A stretch of DNA of 64,000 bases from Amarolinea aalborgensis. Lineage in GTDB: Bacteria; Chloroflexota; Anaerolineae; SSC4; Amarolineaceae. A program made the position numbers and the translations under genes. Below the pieces are notes generated by a model. That model worked only from the letters and a program-made list of their open reading frames with translations, did no database searches and was not told the origin of the DNA. Where the stretch lies: positions 124,001 to 188,000 of the forward strand of contig NZ_UETR01000002.1 in the NCBI RefSeq assembly GCF_900491745.1, written 5' to 3'. Positions 1 through 9,688 of this stretch are shown here, piece after piece. The stretch's first letter is position 1. The number at the start of each line of letters is the position of its first letter.

Positions 1-1193
1 CACTGGCGTAAGGGTTTGGCGTGCTCGAAGGCGCCGGGACGTTGCACCAGCAGGGGCAGATAGTGCAGGGGGTCGAAAATGTCCTGCTCGCGTGCGTAAG
101 AGCGGGCATGGTTGGCGATCACTTTGTCGTGATGCATGATCTCGATCCGAAATGGATACGCTCTGACCACCAGTTTGCGCTGTGCCTGGTCCACGGGCAC
201 CGAGTAGCGATTGGTTTCGAAGATCACCTGGCTGTACGGGGTCAGTGTCACCGGCGCCGTCACACAGCACGCATAGTCTCGCACGGGCAGTGGGCGCAGA
301 TGGGTTCGCTCCTGCTCCCATGCCTCGCCGATCGTGGTTGGCTCGCCTTTCACCTGGCGCAGGTCGTTGGTGCGGCACTTGTCCAGCAAATAGGCGTTCA
401 GTTCGCTGAACGAGGCCACGTGGGGGATGGGAACCAGAAAGTTGCGCCGACTAAACCCGACGTTATGTTCGACACCTCCCTTTTCGTGGCCCTGCGCAGG
501 GGTGCAGAAGTGACTCTCGAAGAGATAATGGCTGCGAAACGCCACAAACGTACGCTGCTCGATGCGACGATGCCCTTGCAGAATCTCAAACACGGCCGTT
601 TTGAGATTGTCGTAGCTGACTCGGTGCGGTACGCCGCCAAAGAATCGGAAAGCCTGCACATGACCGTCCAAGAAACTCTCTTGCTTTTGCGTCGGATAAG
701 CGCACACGAACAGCCGGTGGGAAAAGTTGAGCCACATCAGGAACAACTGTACGACCATCCGTACGCCAGCCATGATGACCGTCGCATCTCCCCAGTCCAC
801 TTGAGCTTCGCGACCCGGATCGAACGCCAGCGGCAGGTAAACCGCCGGCTTCCGCTGTGCCTCACGGCATTGCGCTACGTAGTGACGCACGCCCGAATCG
901 CTCCCCCGGTAGCCTTGCTCGTGGACCATTTCATAAATCTTCTGCCCCGTGTACCGCTGCTTACGCGGCAGTCCTTCATTCTCGGCCAGAAGTTCGTCAA
1001 TCTTTGCCTTGTAAGGCCCCAGCACCGGATCCGCTCGTTGAACTGCCCGCTGGTACGGCTCCGGCTCGGCCAGGTCCAGCGCTTTCGCAATCGTGTCGCG
1101 CCCGTGTTTCAGTTCGCGAGCAATCTCACGAATGCTCTTGTGTTGATTGAAATAGGCATCCCGAATCTGGGCATAATCTTCCACCGTCTTCAT
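1..1193 (-). CDS. istA: IS21-family transposase IstA (3' end beyond window)
   Basis: This is a DDE-type transposase that acts with an IstB ATPase to move its insertion sequence. About 397 residues are visible and the gene runs off the left edge. An N-terminal helix-turn-helix lies at about residues 13-40. The catalytic core shows VDWGDA (D134), SYDNLK (D195) and HEKGGVEHNVG with the acidic E242, followed by RRNFLVP, all typical of IstA. The start at 1193 is preceded by an AGGGAAGG ribosome-binding site. IstB, which should lie downstream, would be outside the window. The frame is open and shows no damage, so the copy may be active. Confidence 0.88.
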   Translation of the reverse strand, partial: MKTVEDYAQIRDAYFNQHKSIREIARELKHGRDTIAKALDLAEPEPYQRAVQRADPVLGPYKAKIDELLAENEGLPRKQRYTGQKIYEMVHEQGYRGSDSGVRHYVAQCREAQRKPAVYLPLAFDPGREAQVDWGDATVIMAGVRMVVQLFLMWLNFSHRLFVCAYPTQKQESFLDGHVQAFRFFGGVPHRVSYDNLKTAVFEILQGHRRIEQRTFVAFRSHYLFESHFCTPAQGHEKGGVEHNVGFSRRNFLVPIPHVASFSELNAYLLDKCRTNDLRQVKGEPTTIGEAWEQERTHLRPLPVRDYACCVTAPVTLTPYSQVIFETNRYSVPVDQAQRKLVVRAYPFRIEIMHHDKVIANHARSYAREQDIFDPLHYLPLLVQRPGAFEHAKPLRQ

Positions 1194-1240
1194 CCTTCCC
1201 TCCGCTACCATGGTCTCGTCGGCTTTTCGCCTCCCCCTTA

Positions 1241-1292
1241 TGATAGCGGAATTTCTCTGGTGGCCCAGATTTCGACTGCCATTTCTCAGCCA
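1241..1292 (-). repeat. probable left terminal region of the IS21 element
   Basis: Read on the minus strand, this stretch begins TGGCTGAGAAATGGCAGTCG and continues with GGGCCACC. IS21 elements characteristically carry such short repeated TGGC/GGCC blocks just inside the end next to istA. The element would then end near 1292, and the reading frame of an unrelated transposase fragment starts immediately afterwards. The exact boundary and the target duplication cannot be fixed because the other end is outside the window. Confidence 0.45.
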
Positions 1293-2101
1293 GGTGGCCT
1301 TACTTTATATTACCAAAAACAGAACTGTTTGTCCGCGAAACGTCGTTCCATCAGGCTCACACCACCAAACGCCTGACGCAGCACCTGATGGGCTGGGAAA
1401 AACTGAGCCAGCAAGCCAACGAGGCCATGGAAGCTCATGACCGATATCACACCTTGGCGCGGGTCGTGGATGGCCTGTTTGGCATGATCGATCTGGCAAC
1501 CGGTGCGCTTCTCGATGGCCCCACGGTGTTGGAACGCATGAAGGTGTTGGGCAAGCAAATTCACGACCTGGGAGGCCGAGCTTGCTCCACCTTGGGGACG
1601 ACATTAGAGGCGCAGGCCCCTTACTTGTTCGCCTACCTCCCCCGCTTGCGCAGCGCCTTGGCCCCCATCCAGGCGCACTGGGGACAAGAAGCCGTCGCTG
1701 GCCTCTGTCGCATCTGGCAGGTCGAAGAACAATGTCGCCGCCGCCAACTCTGCAGCGCCGACCGTCAACAACTCAATGCCATTTGGCAGACTGCCTTTGA
1801 GGCCACCGCACGCCTCTTGGGCGATGACCTGTTTGAGGCATGGGAGGATGTGCAGGCTCTTCTCGGCCTCAATTGGCGTGGTAGCAATGCCGCCGAATGC
1901 GTCAATAGCCTGCTGCGACCGCATTTCAACGCACAAAGGTCTACCAGCCAGAACGCCTTGGATTTGCGACGCTTTCTGCACAATACCCGTACCTTCGCAC
2001 GCGGTAAGCGTGCCGGGCACTCCCCCGCTCAACTCGTCGGCATCGAGCTGCCGTCAGACCCCCTGACTCTGCTCGGCCTGCCTCAATGTCGGCTAATGTA
2101 A
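1293..2101 (+). pseudogene. C-terminal remnant of a second transposase gene
   Basis: An open frame with no start of its own runs from the IS21 edge to a stop at 2101. The first ATG in frame, at 1388, lies inside recognisable sequence, and residues upstream (FVRETSFHQAHTTKRL) look like continuing protein. The C-terminal part has RGSNAAECVNSLLRPHFNAQ, then RRFLHNTRTFARGKRAG and SPAQLVGI. This pattern is seen at the end of large DDE transposase-like proteins whose final domain aligns a late acidic residue with an arginine-rich tail. I infer that the IS21 element interrupted this gene and that its 5' half lies to the left of the window. The family is not certain. Confidence 0.6.
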
Positions 2102-2185
2102 ATCTAACCGCGTCGGCTTCTGAACCATGCCACAACGCGCTAGCAAATTTGAGAGCCGTCATTCAAAGCCGGTTAGAGTTCATCC

Positions 2186-4450
2186 CTACAGCTCAGAGGC
2201 ATGTTCCTCGAGCACCCGCACGATGCTACTGGAGCCTCGCGAAACAGGGTAGATTGGGTTGCGGCGTAGGTGCGGCCCGATACCGTATGTGATTGCGTGA
2301 GTAATGCATGTGGATACGACCACCGCGATATCCACATGGTCTGCCAGGGCCACCACCTGGGGATTCATGTCTGTCTCATGGCATAGCCGGATGTCAAGAG
2401 ATGGGTTGCGACCCAGCAGTAGTTCTTTGGCGCGCTCGGCACTGCTCCGCTGTAAGGAGAACACGCCGATCCGATAGCCGACCGGCAGTCGCAGGAGGGC
2501 ATCTCGCTCGCGCGGCCTTTCCACGGTGGCCAGTCGCCGGCGCAATGGTAGCAACAGATCGTCACCAGGTTGAAGCCATTCTCCGAACGCAAGCCAGGTT
2601 TCCTGGCTGGTCCGATCCCAAGAGACCGAAAGGGGAAGGTCAAGAAGGTGAGTCACCCAGGTGCGATACCAACTACTGAAGGCTCCGCCCGCCAGACCGT
2701 GCTCGACCAGCAACTCAAATGCCTCGAGCACGAAACCTTCGAGCGTCGGCTTCGGGGACGCTAGCCACTCCTGGAGGTCTTGGGCAATAGCACCCAGTCG
2801 CAAAGGTTTTGTCTGCAGAACTGCATCCGCCAGACGTAGAAGTTTTGCACAGTTTTGTGCCGTCGGGCTGACAGCGTAGATCAGATAGGTATACAGCGCA
2901 TCATACAGCGCAGTGTAGTCTTCATCTGGACGAGGGAATCCCTTGTCGACCAATGCCTGGTTGACCAGAGAATCGAGTGCGCGGGACGCCGGCGTCCGTC
3001 TTAGAAGCACTTCGTGCTGGCTCATCAGGCTCTCAATGTCCCTGGTCAAGGTTCGCGCAACACCAGGATTCCAGTCCCGGTCATCGAGGTTGTTGCCGAG
3101 CTCCTCCCGCGCAATTTCGAGAGTGGGATCATTCGGATTGTCCACGAGGTGCTCGAACCAAGCATGCCAGGTTCGGATTTCAGGGACAGTACGGCGGAAA
3201 AAGCTAAGGATTCGCTCGAGGTAGTAATCTGCTGCAGGGTCGGCCGCCTCCAACTCGGCTTGCTCAAGGCGCGAGAGGGTTTCATAGGCTTCGAGCGCCA
3301 TTGGGGCGGCATCGGCATGTCTGACGGCAATCCTGAGCCATGCTAACGCCCGATCAACCCTCGTCTCCTGCTCAGTGGCCGCTTGCGCTGCTGCATCGTA
3401 GTCGCCGCGGCGTAAGGCTAACCGGAGACGCTCTTCAGAGGAAAGTGGGGGCGCCGCCACGACCGGAAGTAGTGACAGCAGGGCTGCAAGGCACGCGCGA
3501 GTTGCCTCATCTGATGGTTTCAGCGCAAGCAGCGTCTCCAAAGCTGGTCGGTCCTCTGCAACGACCGCCTGGTATCCAAAGACGCGCACAACAGGCGAGT
3601 CAGTCATATCAAAACGGCCGTTGAGCAGTGTGCCAAGGCTGCCCCGTGTTTGTTTGAATCTCTCGATGGCGCCTCGCGTGTCCCCCTTTGTCTCAAGCGG
3701 CATCAGTACGCTGAAGTGAAATGCGGAAATCAGTGCACTGCGTACCCTGCGCGGCACACGCATGCCGGCCAGTAAGATATAGTCCGGGTCCTCCCATATC
3801 TCCCGCCAGTTCCTTTGCTCAGCCAATAACTGAATACGCAGGAACGCCAGATTTTCAGCGGTGACCAGGTGCAGTTGTCTGAGTTCGGCCAACGTAGCTC
3901 TTGCTCCTGGCCAGTCCATCGCTGCCAGGGCCGATTCGAAGCGTGTCAGCAACTCTGAGTAGGTCGGGGGACGGTCGATCCGAATCGCGGGCCGTGCACC
4001 CTCCAGATCTGCCCATCGCCCAATTTTGCTCATCATGGTTGATCGGTAGCCCACGGGAGAATGCCATGCGTAGTAACCATCGAAGCATATTCTGGCTGTA
4101 TTGTGTACCAGTGAGACTTCTTCCTTGAATGGAGAATACGTGGCAATGCGCGCGCCGTCTGGCAATGATGCATAGCTTGGAATTAAGAACCTTGCGACAT
4201 GCTGAAAGGAGTGCGCCAATTCTCTGTGCTCGAGGCCCACCAACAACCATATGTCCTCTTCGGTGCCCAATACAGGTAGAACGGTCGGAGCATGACGGGT
4301 AAGGCGTTCCAGTAGTGCGCCAACCACCGGCTCTTGCACGGTGACAACACGCTCAACGGGATTCAACTCATGCACGCCACTCAGGAGTGACTGAGATACG
4401 ACCGCCGCAGCAATTTGATACTCAGCATCGTTGTCAAATGCGATCCTCAT
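2186..4450 (-). CDS. dpdD: DpdD-like protein of the Dpd DNA restriction module
   Basis: This 754-residue protein is the last gene of an eight-gene operon. Its start overlaps the dpdK stop as ATGA, which indicates translational coupling. There is no recognisable enzyme motif. The middle (about 165-560) is all-helical with TPR-like spacing. The C-terminus (about 655-730) looks like a small alpha/beta domain with IGVFSLQ, then ALADHVDIAVVV and STCITHAITYGI. DpdD is known as a restriction-side component of the 7-deazaguanine DNA system with no assigned activity. I name it by its overall character and by its neighbours, which are the other seven restriction genes. The assignment depends partly on context. 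Confidence 0.62.
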   Translation of the reverse strand: MRIAFDNDAEYQIAAAVVSQSLLSGVHELNPVERVVTVQEPVVGALLERLTRHAPTVLPVLGTEEDIWLLVGLEHRELAHSFQHVARFLIPSYASLPDGARIATYSPFKEEVSLVHNTARICFDGYYAWHSPVGYRSTMMSKIGRWADLEGARPAIRIDRPPTYSELLTRFESALAAMDWPGARATLAELRQLHLVTAENLAFLRIQLLAEQRNWREIWEDPDYILLAGMRVPRRVRSALISAFHFSVLMPLETKGDTRGAIERFKQTRGSLGTLLNGRFDMTDSPVVRVFGYQAVVAEDRPALETLLALKPSDEATRACLAALLSLLPVVAAPPLSSEERLRLALRRGDYDAAAQAATEQETRVDRALAWLRIAVRHADAAPMALEAYETLSRLEQAELEAADPAADYYLERILSFFRRTVPEIRTWHAWFEHLVDNPNDPTLEIAREELGNNLDDRDWNPGVARTLTRDIESLMSQHEVLLRRTPASRALDSLVNQALVDKGFPRPDEDYTALYDALYTYLIYAVSPTAQNCAKLLRLADAVLQTKPLRLGAIAQDLQEWLASPKPTLEGFVLEAFELLVEHGLAGGAFSSWYRTWVTHLLDLPLSVSWDRTSQETWLAFGEWLQPGDDLLLPLRRRLATVERPRERDALLRLPVGYRIGVFSLQRSSAERAKELLLGRNPSLDIRLCHETDMNPQVVALADHVDIAVVVSTCITHAITYGIGPHLRRNPIYPVSRGSSSIVRVLEEHASEL

Positions 4451-4950
4451 CCAAGGTCCTCCCAGTACTGCCGCGCGGCGAATAAAGCTCGGTTGACCTC
4501 GTCCGGGTCGGTAATGAGTTGTATGCGGTCACTCATGATGTCCACTCCGAAGTCGGCAAAACTCAGGCTGCCATACAAGCAGAAATGCTCCGTGAATAGC
4601 CCGTGATGGCGAACAAAGCTCGCCCTTCGGCACAAGACCCGTGGCGAGAGCAGGGCGAGGAATCCATCCTGAACTCCGTGCTCGACCGTGTAAATGAAGT
4701 GAACCGTTGTGCCGCGTTCGGCTAGCAGTGACAGGGCTGTTGCTAGGGTGAGACGAGAAATCTCCAGGTCTGGAAAGAGAGCGGTGAATTGGCCCAGATC
4801 ATTCCAAAGAATGGGTGCGTTGCCCGGCATGGCCGTGTTGAGGTACATCGTCTTCGCAGGGCGCAGCAGCTCCAGGGCAAATAGTGAACCGACACAGGCA
4901 GCAGCCTGGGAGGCGCCCAAGCGGGACTGGGAGTGGATCATGCGAGACAT
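4447..4950 (-). CDS. dpdK: DpdK-like phospholipase D-fold protein, altered HKD motif
   Basis: A protein of about 167 residues resembling one-domain PLD nucleases. I start it at 4950 (MSRMIHSQ) because GGAGGG lies 7 bases upstream, inside the last codons of dpdJ. An upstream start at 4983 would overlap dpdJ. The C-terminal motif reads FVRHHGLFTEHF followed by LYGSLSF. Against the PLD pattern HxK(x)4D...GSxN, the first His is Arg, the Lys is His, the Asp is Glu and the Asn is Ser, while the GS and flanking hydrophobic residues are kept. DpdK is the presumed nuclease of the module. The altered residues leave open whether this copy cuts DNA. Confidence 0.66.
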   Translation of the reverse strand: MSRMIHSQSRLGASQAAACVGSLFALELLRPAKTMYLNTAMPGNAPILWNDLGQFTALFPDLEISRLTLATALSLLAERGTTVHFIYTVEHGVQDGFLALLSPRVLCRRASFVRHHGLFTEHFCLYGSLSFADFGVDIMSDRIQLITDPDEVNRALFAARQYWEDLG

Positions 4951-4954
4951 AACG

Positions 4955-7900
4955 TTACCCTCCAGCCAATTCCGGCAGCACAAGACTGATTTCCCAAGTG
5001 CGACCGCGCCGCTCTACGAACTCTGCAGCCGGATACAACACCTGGAATCCTGATTCGATCGGCTCGGCAAAGAGTCTGACCAGTTCCGCTTGGCAGACTT
5101 CCAGGTCACTATTGTCGAACATCAGAGTTGCCTGAAAGGTTTGTCCCAGGCGCTTGCGCACTTCTTCCACCCAACCATTCTCGCCGAAGTGCACGACCGA
5201 ACCCTCAGATCGCACCAGTGCCAGAATGAGCGCACGAGACAGCCGTGGACCCTCCTGGTAGCGTGCCGACCGTTCGATGCAATCTGGACAGGCGTCGTGG
5301 CAGTTCATCCACAGAAGAGACTGGAGGAGGTTGTACACTAGGTTAGCGTTGCCAATCTGGTGCCCTTCGCCAATGCGATTGAGCACTTGACGCACCTGCA
5401 TCTGAACTTCTGGGTTTTCCGCCGCCGCAACAGCAATGACGCTCAGGTCGATTTCGCATCCAAGCCGATCCTGCTCGGTGTTCCAGAATGAGACCAGAGA
5501 CGCAATCAGGGCATCCGTGTCCGGGCCAGAGTTTGGGCGCAAGAACTTCGTGTTGAGGGCGACACTGAGTTGGCGCGTCGTAGAAATCGAGTGACGGTCC
5601 AGGGTTGCGGTCAGAGCCAGCCGAGTGTCCTCGATGCGAGGTAGATCCGTGGCGATGCGTACTGCCGCGAAATCTCGGGTTAGGTCTGCGTCGCCAGATC
5701 TCACGAGCCTGGCTACCCCTTCCAGTTGCGCAGCAAGCCGCTCACGTTGACACGAGCGAGCTACCCGCAGCAATTGGAGATCGAGCCGACGAGGTCGCTG
5801 TGCAATCGTATCTGCCAGTTTTGCCACCAGACCAACGCCTCCTGCTGCTGCTTCAGTGATCCAGATGCTGTTCTCGCTTACATCGACGTGCAGGTCTTCG
5901 GGCTGGACCTCGGGTGTTATCTCCAACAACGCTGTGAATATGGTGTTCGCCAGCGAGAACCCGTATGTCTCGACGAGCCAGGAGTCTAAGCCAGGCAGAT
6001 TATCATTCCATAAAGCGGGGATGTGCTCGGTGAGCATGGCTTCCACCTGTGGATCACCGATGAGGTTCAAGAGCTTTGCAGCCAGGAAGCCGGCATCCTG
6101 GACCTCCTCGGTATCCAGTTCACCGACAGGGGGAACACGCCCTGTCGACGATGTCGCAGACGGCTCGTCTTCCTCGTCTGCGCCTTGCCCATCAAAGTCG
6201 AGTGGCCGATCCCGGAATATCACCTCTATTACGCGTCGCGCGTGGCTAGAATAATCCACACTAACACGTTCCGCAGCCGCCGAGAGCGAGCAGCCACTTG
6301 CTACCGCGGCCTGAACGATCATCGTCACGGCAATTTGCCACAGCCATTCGACTTGGAGTTCATCCAACTGCAATTCTTCACTGCGCGGGTCGTGCAGCAG
6401 CAAGTGTAGCAGATATCGGCTACCGAACCGTCGGTACATCTCAGGCCAGGTCGCAGACTGTCGCAAAGCGGAAGCGTCCAGCGGCGCGAAGGTCACGCAG
6501 AGGGCATCGGCGTCCACCGCGAAGCCCATGGCAGCCGGTACACCGCTTGCCCTAAAGCCATAGGTCGCCCGCCGCTCGTAACCCTGGTCGTAACGTGTCG
6601 AAACTTGCACACGTGTTGCCAACCGCGTCACCTCCACCCAAGAGCCGTTGCTTTGGGTATAGGCGGTGATGCCCGTAATGAACGGTTGCCAAGGTGACCC
6701 CTCTCGCAAGCGCAGTGGCACACCGCTACCACCATCCGATTGATTTGCTGGTCGACTACGTACCTTAAAATGACTTTGCCAGCTAAAGCGTGCACTGCTC
6801 GTAGGACGGACATGGTTGGGAACACAGTTGAGAGTGAATTCACGAGGGCAGAGCACCTGGTACGGACCGCCTTCGACGTCGATCATGTTTGATACTGGTT
6901 CGTATTCAACAGCGAGCTTCTCAAGATCGATGGTAGGGGTCGTCTCAGCTTCGACGTCGGGAATTTCTAGCCAGTGCGATTCGCGGATTTTGTCCTTGCG
7001 CGCGAATCGCTTATTGACCTTGCCTGGCACATATTCAGACAGAGCGAGAGCGATGGTCAACGTTTCTTCAGCACGAATCACCGGCTCTTTGCCAAGCTGT
7101 GTTCTGCTTTCGGGAATACGCACCAGAAGCTCAGGGGATCGAAGATCACTGAACAGGGCTGCAGGGACAAATTCGGGCAGTGGGCGATTGGCTACTGCGT
7201 CAGCCCAAGGCTCGACGCGCCATTCCTCGCCGTGCACCCTCGACAGACGCTGCCACTGTGTCTCAAGTTGGCGCATCAAGGTTGGGACTACCTCAAGCAG
7301 CAGCGGGCGGGGCTCACCCCAAAGTAGCGTATCAACCGCGTAGCCTCGATCTGTTGGAATATCCAGTGCCTCTTGTAGGTGACGTCGGAAGGCCGCGTGG
7401 GCCGCTGGATCGAGCAGGAGTCGTCCGAGCAAATCCAGGATGCGCCGCCGCACGGGGTTTAGCCTTGGATCTCGGGCCGACTCGTGGCTGCACAGCGCTT
7501 GCCAGACATCCTCAACGTATCCCGCGCCCTTCAGTGTGAAAGCTAGCCAGTCGAGAAGCGCGAAGGCTGCCTGTATCTTTCGGACATAATAATTCTCCAG
7601 CGGCAAATCTAGCGGAGGCAAGATGGGATCAAACAGGCTCTCTGCATGCTGGAAGGCCCAACGATCGCGCCCGTAAGCCGAGGTCACCAGTACCATCCAT
7701 GGGCGCATGTTTCGAGGTCGGCCGGCGCGGCCTTTGCGCTGAACAAATGCGGCCCGGCTATGGGGCGCTTTGTGCTGTAGCACGGCGCCAACCGTCGGAT
7801 CATTATAGCCCACTTCCAACGTGCTGCTGGCAATCACGAGATTGGCGAGTTCGTCCACGCCCGCGTACTGTGAAGATGTGATGTCGAGACGCAAGCCGCT

Positions 7901-9673
7901 GACAAGCACGGTCTGATCGTCGTGGATATGCGGAATGAACCACCAATTCTGGCCCTGCTCATAGCGCTCCCGCTCATCGCGAGTGCCGCGCGGGACGAAC
8001 AAGAACCGACTGTAGGGTTCTACCGGGTTTTCTACTTCTTTTTCAATGTGATACCAGCGGTTGATGACATCCAGTTTGTCCGAGAACGCAAATGCGCGCT
8101 GTCCATATGCTCCGGCCGATTTGTCGTCCCCAAGCGGGTCTAGAATACGACAGAGGAGCATGGCGGCGCGCACTGACGTTGAGAGCAAGGTGGTCCCAGA
8201 AAGAGGATCGCCTTTCAGCACGACGTTGTACTCTATTCCTTCCTTGACCAAGTCCTGATCGGCGGGTGTGACGTAGGTGACGCGCTGCGGAGGAATACCG
8301 GTGAGGCGTGAGAAGAAGGTCTCTGCCTGTGTGAGTGTTGCGGACAGGCCAACTATGCAGAGGCTGTGGTCGGGATGATAACCTCTGGCATTTCGCCAGC
8401 GGCGAAGCAAGTAACCGACCTGCGCTCCATGGATTCCTTCGTTGAGATGGATCTCGTCCATCAACACGAGACGAGGCGGAAATGCGGCGCCAATGCCAAA
8501 GAGCGGAAGCTCTGGCGCATTGCTCAGTCGGCGATTGAGCATTTCCGTCGTCGTGAAGAGGATATCTGGCGGCAAGGCAAGCATCTGACGACGAGTAAGC
8601 GATACATGCTCACTGCTGACCTGTTCGTTGCAGTCCTGACACCTTAGTCGCGCATGGCGACCGAAGTTGCCGCGTTGGTTCTCGTCTGCCTCCCGTCGGA
8701 CATCTTCGTCAAGCCAGATCATGCTTTGGTGACCGCAACGTGGGCAGTTGACGTAGGGACAAATCCAGCCGGTTCGATCCCGCGTGCGGTGCCAGCTTTC
8801 ACGCCGGCCCCGCAGCAAATCGTCAGCGTCCGTGGGTACATCTCCATAGTACGCGCCTACCCGAATCAGCGGCCTGTTCAGCCGCCGCAAGAGGTCATCA
8901 AGCTTGCGCGCCTCGGCATAGGTCTCGCGCAACTGATCTTTCAACAACTCTTTGCGCGGATAGAGCGCCAGCACTTGCACACCGGGAACATTGGCCGGCG
9001 CGGCTACTAGATGGGCAAGAGCCGGGATGTAAAACGCCTTCGTCTTGCCCGCACCCGTACCAGCGCCAATAACCAACGCCGTGTCATCCGTGCCAGCTAG
9101 ATTGCGGGCTATACGGTACACTGCCTGGGCCTGAAAGCGCGACAGTGTGAGTTGGTCTCCATTCGGTTCTTCGAGCAAATGGCGCACTGCGTTACAGTAT
9201 TCTGCGGGGACATGCAGCGCGTCGAGTTGGGTAAGAAGTTCTTGAGAGGATACGTCGCGGCGCGGGTAACGTCGTCGTTGGGGCAATATCCTGAGGTCGC
9301 TCACCAATCGGTCGCCTGTACGCCAATCATCATTCGAGAACCGTTGCCGCAACAGGAATAGTGTTCGTACTGTCTCGGCGAAGCGGGAGCGATATCGATT
9401 GCGGATCTGAAACAGGAGCTTCCGTTCCAGAAGGTTGGTAAGGATATCGCCTGCGCTTACGCCGTTGGCTCGAGCTTGCTCCCAGAGTACCGCCAGTTCT
9501 GGTGAGTTCGCAGATAAGGGCCTCAGTAGCTCCGGCAACTGCGCATCTAGGTCGTCCAGAGTCTGGCTGCCATTGATGAAACCCCAATTGAGCAACCGTG
9601 CCTCGCGAATCTCGAGCGCCGACAGCACCTCATTGCTCAGTCGGTTCATTTCCTCAGGTGTCAAGTTCGCCAT
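4955..9673 (-). CDS. dpdJ: DpdJ-like DEAD/DEAH-box helicase
   Basis: A very large (1572 aa) superfamily 2 helicase and the biggest protein of the operon. Walker A is GAGTGAGKT (about 203-211), the Walker B/DEAH-type box is DEIH (406-409), motif III is SAT (444-446) and motif VI is QRKGRAGRP (645-653). A Cys cluster (C305, C310, C313, C345, C348) sits between motifs I and II and probably binds zinc. A second cluster CHDACPDC (C1458, C1462, C1465) near the C-terminus resembles the MrfA/DUF1998-type metal site. The start at 9673 has GGGGTGA upstream. DpdJ is a helicase required for restriction of DNA lacking 7-deazaguanine. It presumably translocates on DNA for the module. Confidence 0.74.
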   Translation of the reverse strand: MANLTPEEMNRLSNEVLSALEIREARLLNWGFINGSQTLDDLDAQLPELLRPLSANSPELAVLWEQARANGVSAGDILTNLLERKLLFQIRNRYRSRFAETVRTLFLLRQRFSNDDWRTGDRLVSDLRILPQRRRYPRRDVSSQELLTQLDALHVPAEYCNAVRHLLEEPNGDQLTLSRFQAQAVYRIARNLAGTDDTALVIGAGTGAGKTKAFYIPALAHLVAAPANVPGVQVLALYPRKELLKDQLRETYAEARKLDDLLRRLNRPLIRVGAYYGDVPTDADDLLRGRRESWHRTRDRTGWICPYVNCPRCGHQSMIWLDEDVRREADENQRGNFGRHARLRCQDCNEQVSSEHVSLTRRQMLALPPDILFTTTEMLNRRLSNAPELPLFGIGAAFPPRLVLMDEIHLNEGIHGAQVGYLLRRWRNARGYHPDHSLCIVGLSATLTQAETFFSRLTGIPPQRVTYVTPADQDLVKEGIEYNVVLKGDPLSGTTLLSTSVRAAMLLCRILDPLGDDKSAGAYGQRAFAFSDKLDVINRWYHIEKEVENPVEPYSRFLFVPRGTRDERERYEQGQNWWFIPHIHDDQTVLVSGLRLDITSSQYAGVDELANLVIASSTLEVGYNDPTVGAVLQHKAPHSRAAFVQRKGRAGRPRNMRPWMVLVTSAYGRDRWAFQHAESLFDPILPPLDLPLENYYVRKIQAAFALLDWLAFTLKGAGYVEDVWQALCSHESARDPRLNPVRRRILDLLGRLLLDPAAHAAFRRHLQEALDIPTDRGYAVDTLLWGEPRPLLLEVVPTLMRQLETQWQRLSRVHGEEWRVEPWADAVANRPLPEFVPAALFSDLRSPELLVRIPESRTQLGKEPVIRAEETLTIALALSEYVPGKVNKRFARKDKIRESHWLEIPDVEAETTPTIDLEKLAVEYEPVSNMIDVEGGPYQVLCPREFTLNCVPNHVRPTSSARFSWQSHFKVRSRPANQSDGGSGVPLRLREGSPWQPFITGITAYTQSNGSWVEVTRLATRVQVSTRYDQGYERRATYGFRASGVPAAMGFAVDADALCVTFAPLDASALRQSATWPEMYRRFGSRYLLHLLLHDPRSEELQLDELQVEWLWQIAVTMIVQAAVASGCSLSAAAERVSVDYSSHARRVIEVIFRDRPLDFDGQGADEEDEPSATSSTGRVPPVGELDTEEVQDAGFLAAKLLNLIGDPQVEAMLTEHIPALWNDNLPGLDSWLVETYGFSLANTIFTALLEITPEVQPEDLHVDVSENSIWITEAAAGGVGLVAKLADTIAQRPRRLDLQLLRVARSCQRERLAAQLEGVARLVRSGDADLTRDFAAVRIATDLPRIEDTRLALTATLDRHSISTTRQLSVALNTKFLRPNSGPDTDALIASLVSFWNTEQDRLGCEIDLSVIAVAAAENPEVQMQVRQVLNRIGEGHQIGNANLVYNLLQSLLWMNCHDACPDCIERSARYQEGPRLSRALILALVRSEGSVVHFGENGWVEEVRKRLGQTFQATLMFDNSDLEVCQAELVRLFAEPIESGFQVLYPAAEFVERRGRTWEISLVLPELAGG

Positions 9674-9688
9674 ATGTCACCCCAACTG

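Noticed and set aside
21..1376. Long open frame on the plus strand opposite istA
   Set aside because: The opposite strand encodes a full IstA with catalytic motifs. The plus frame has no recognisable protein and is an antisense shadow.
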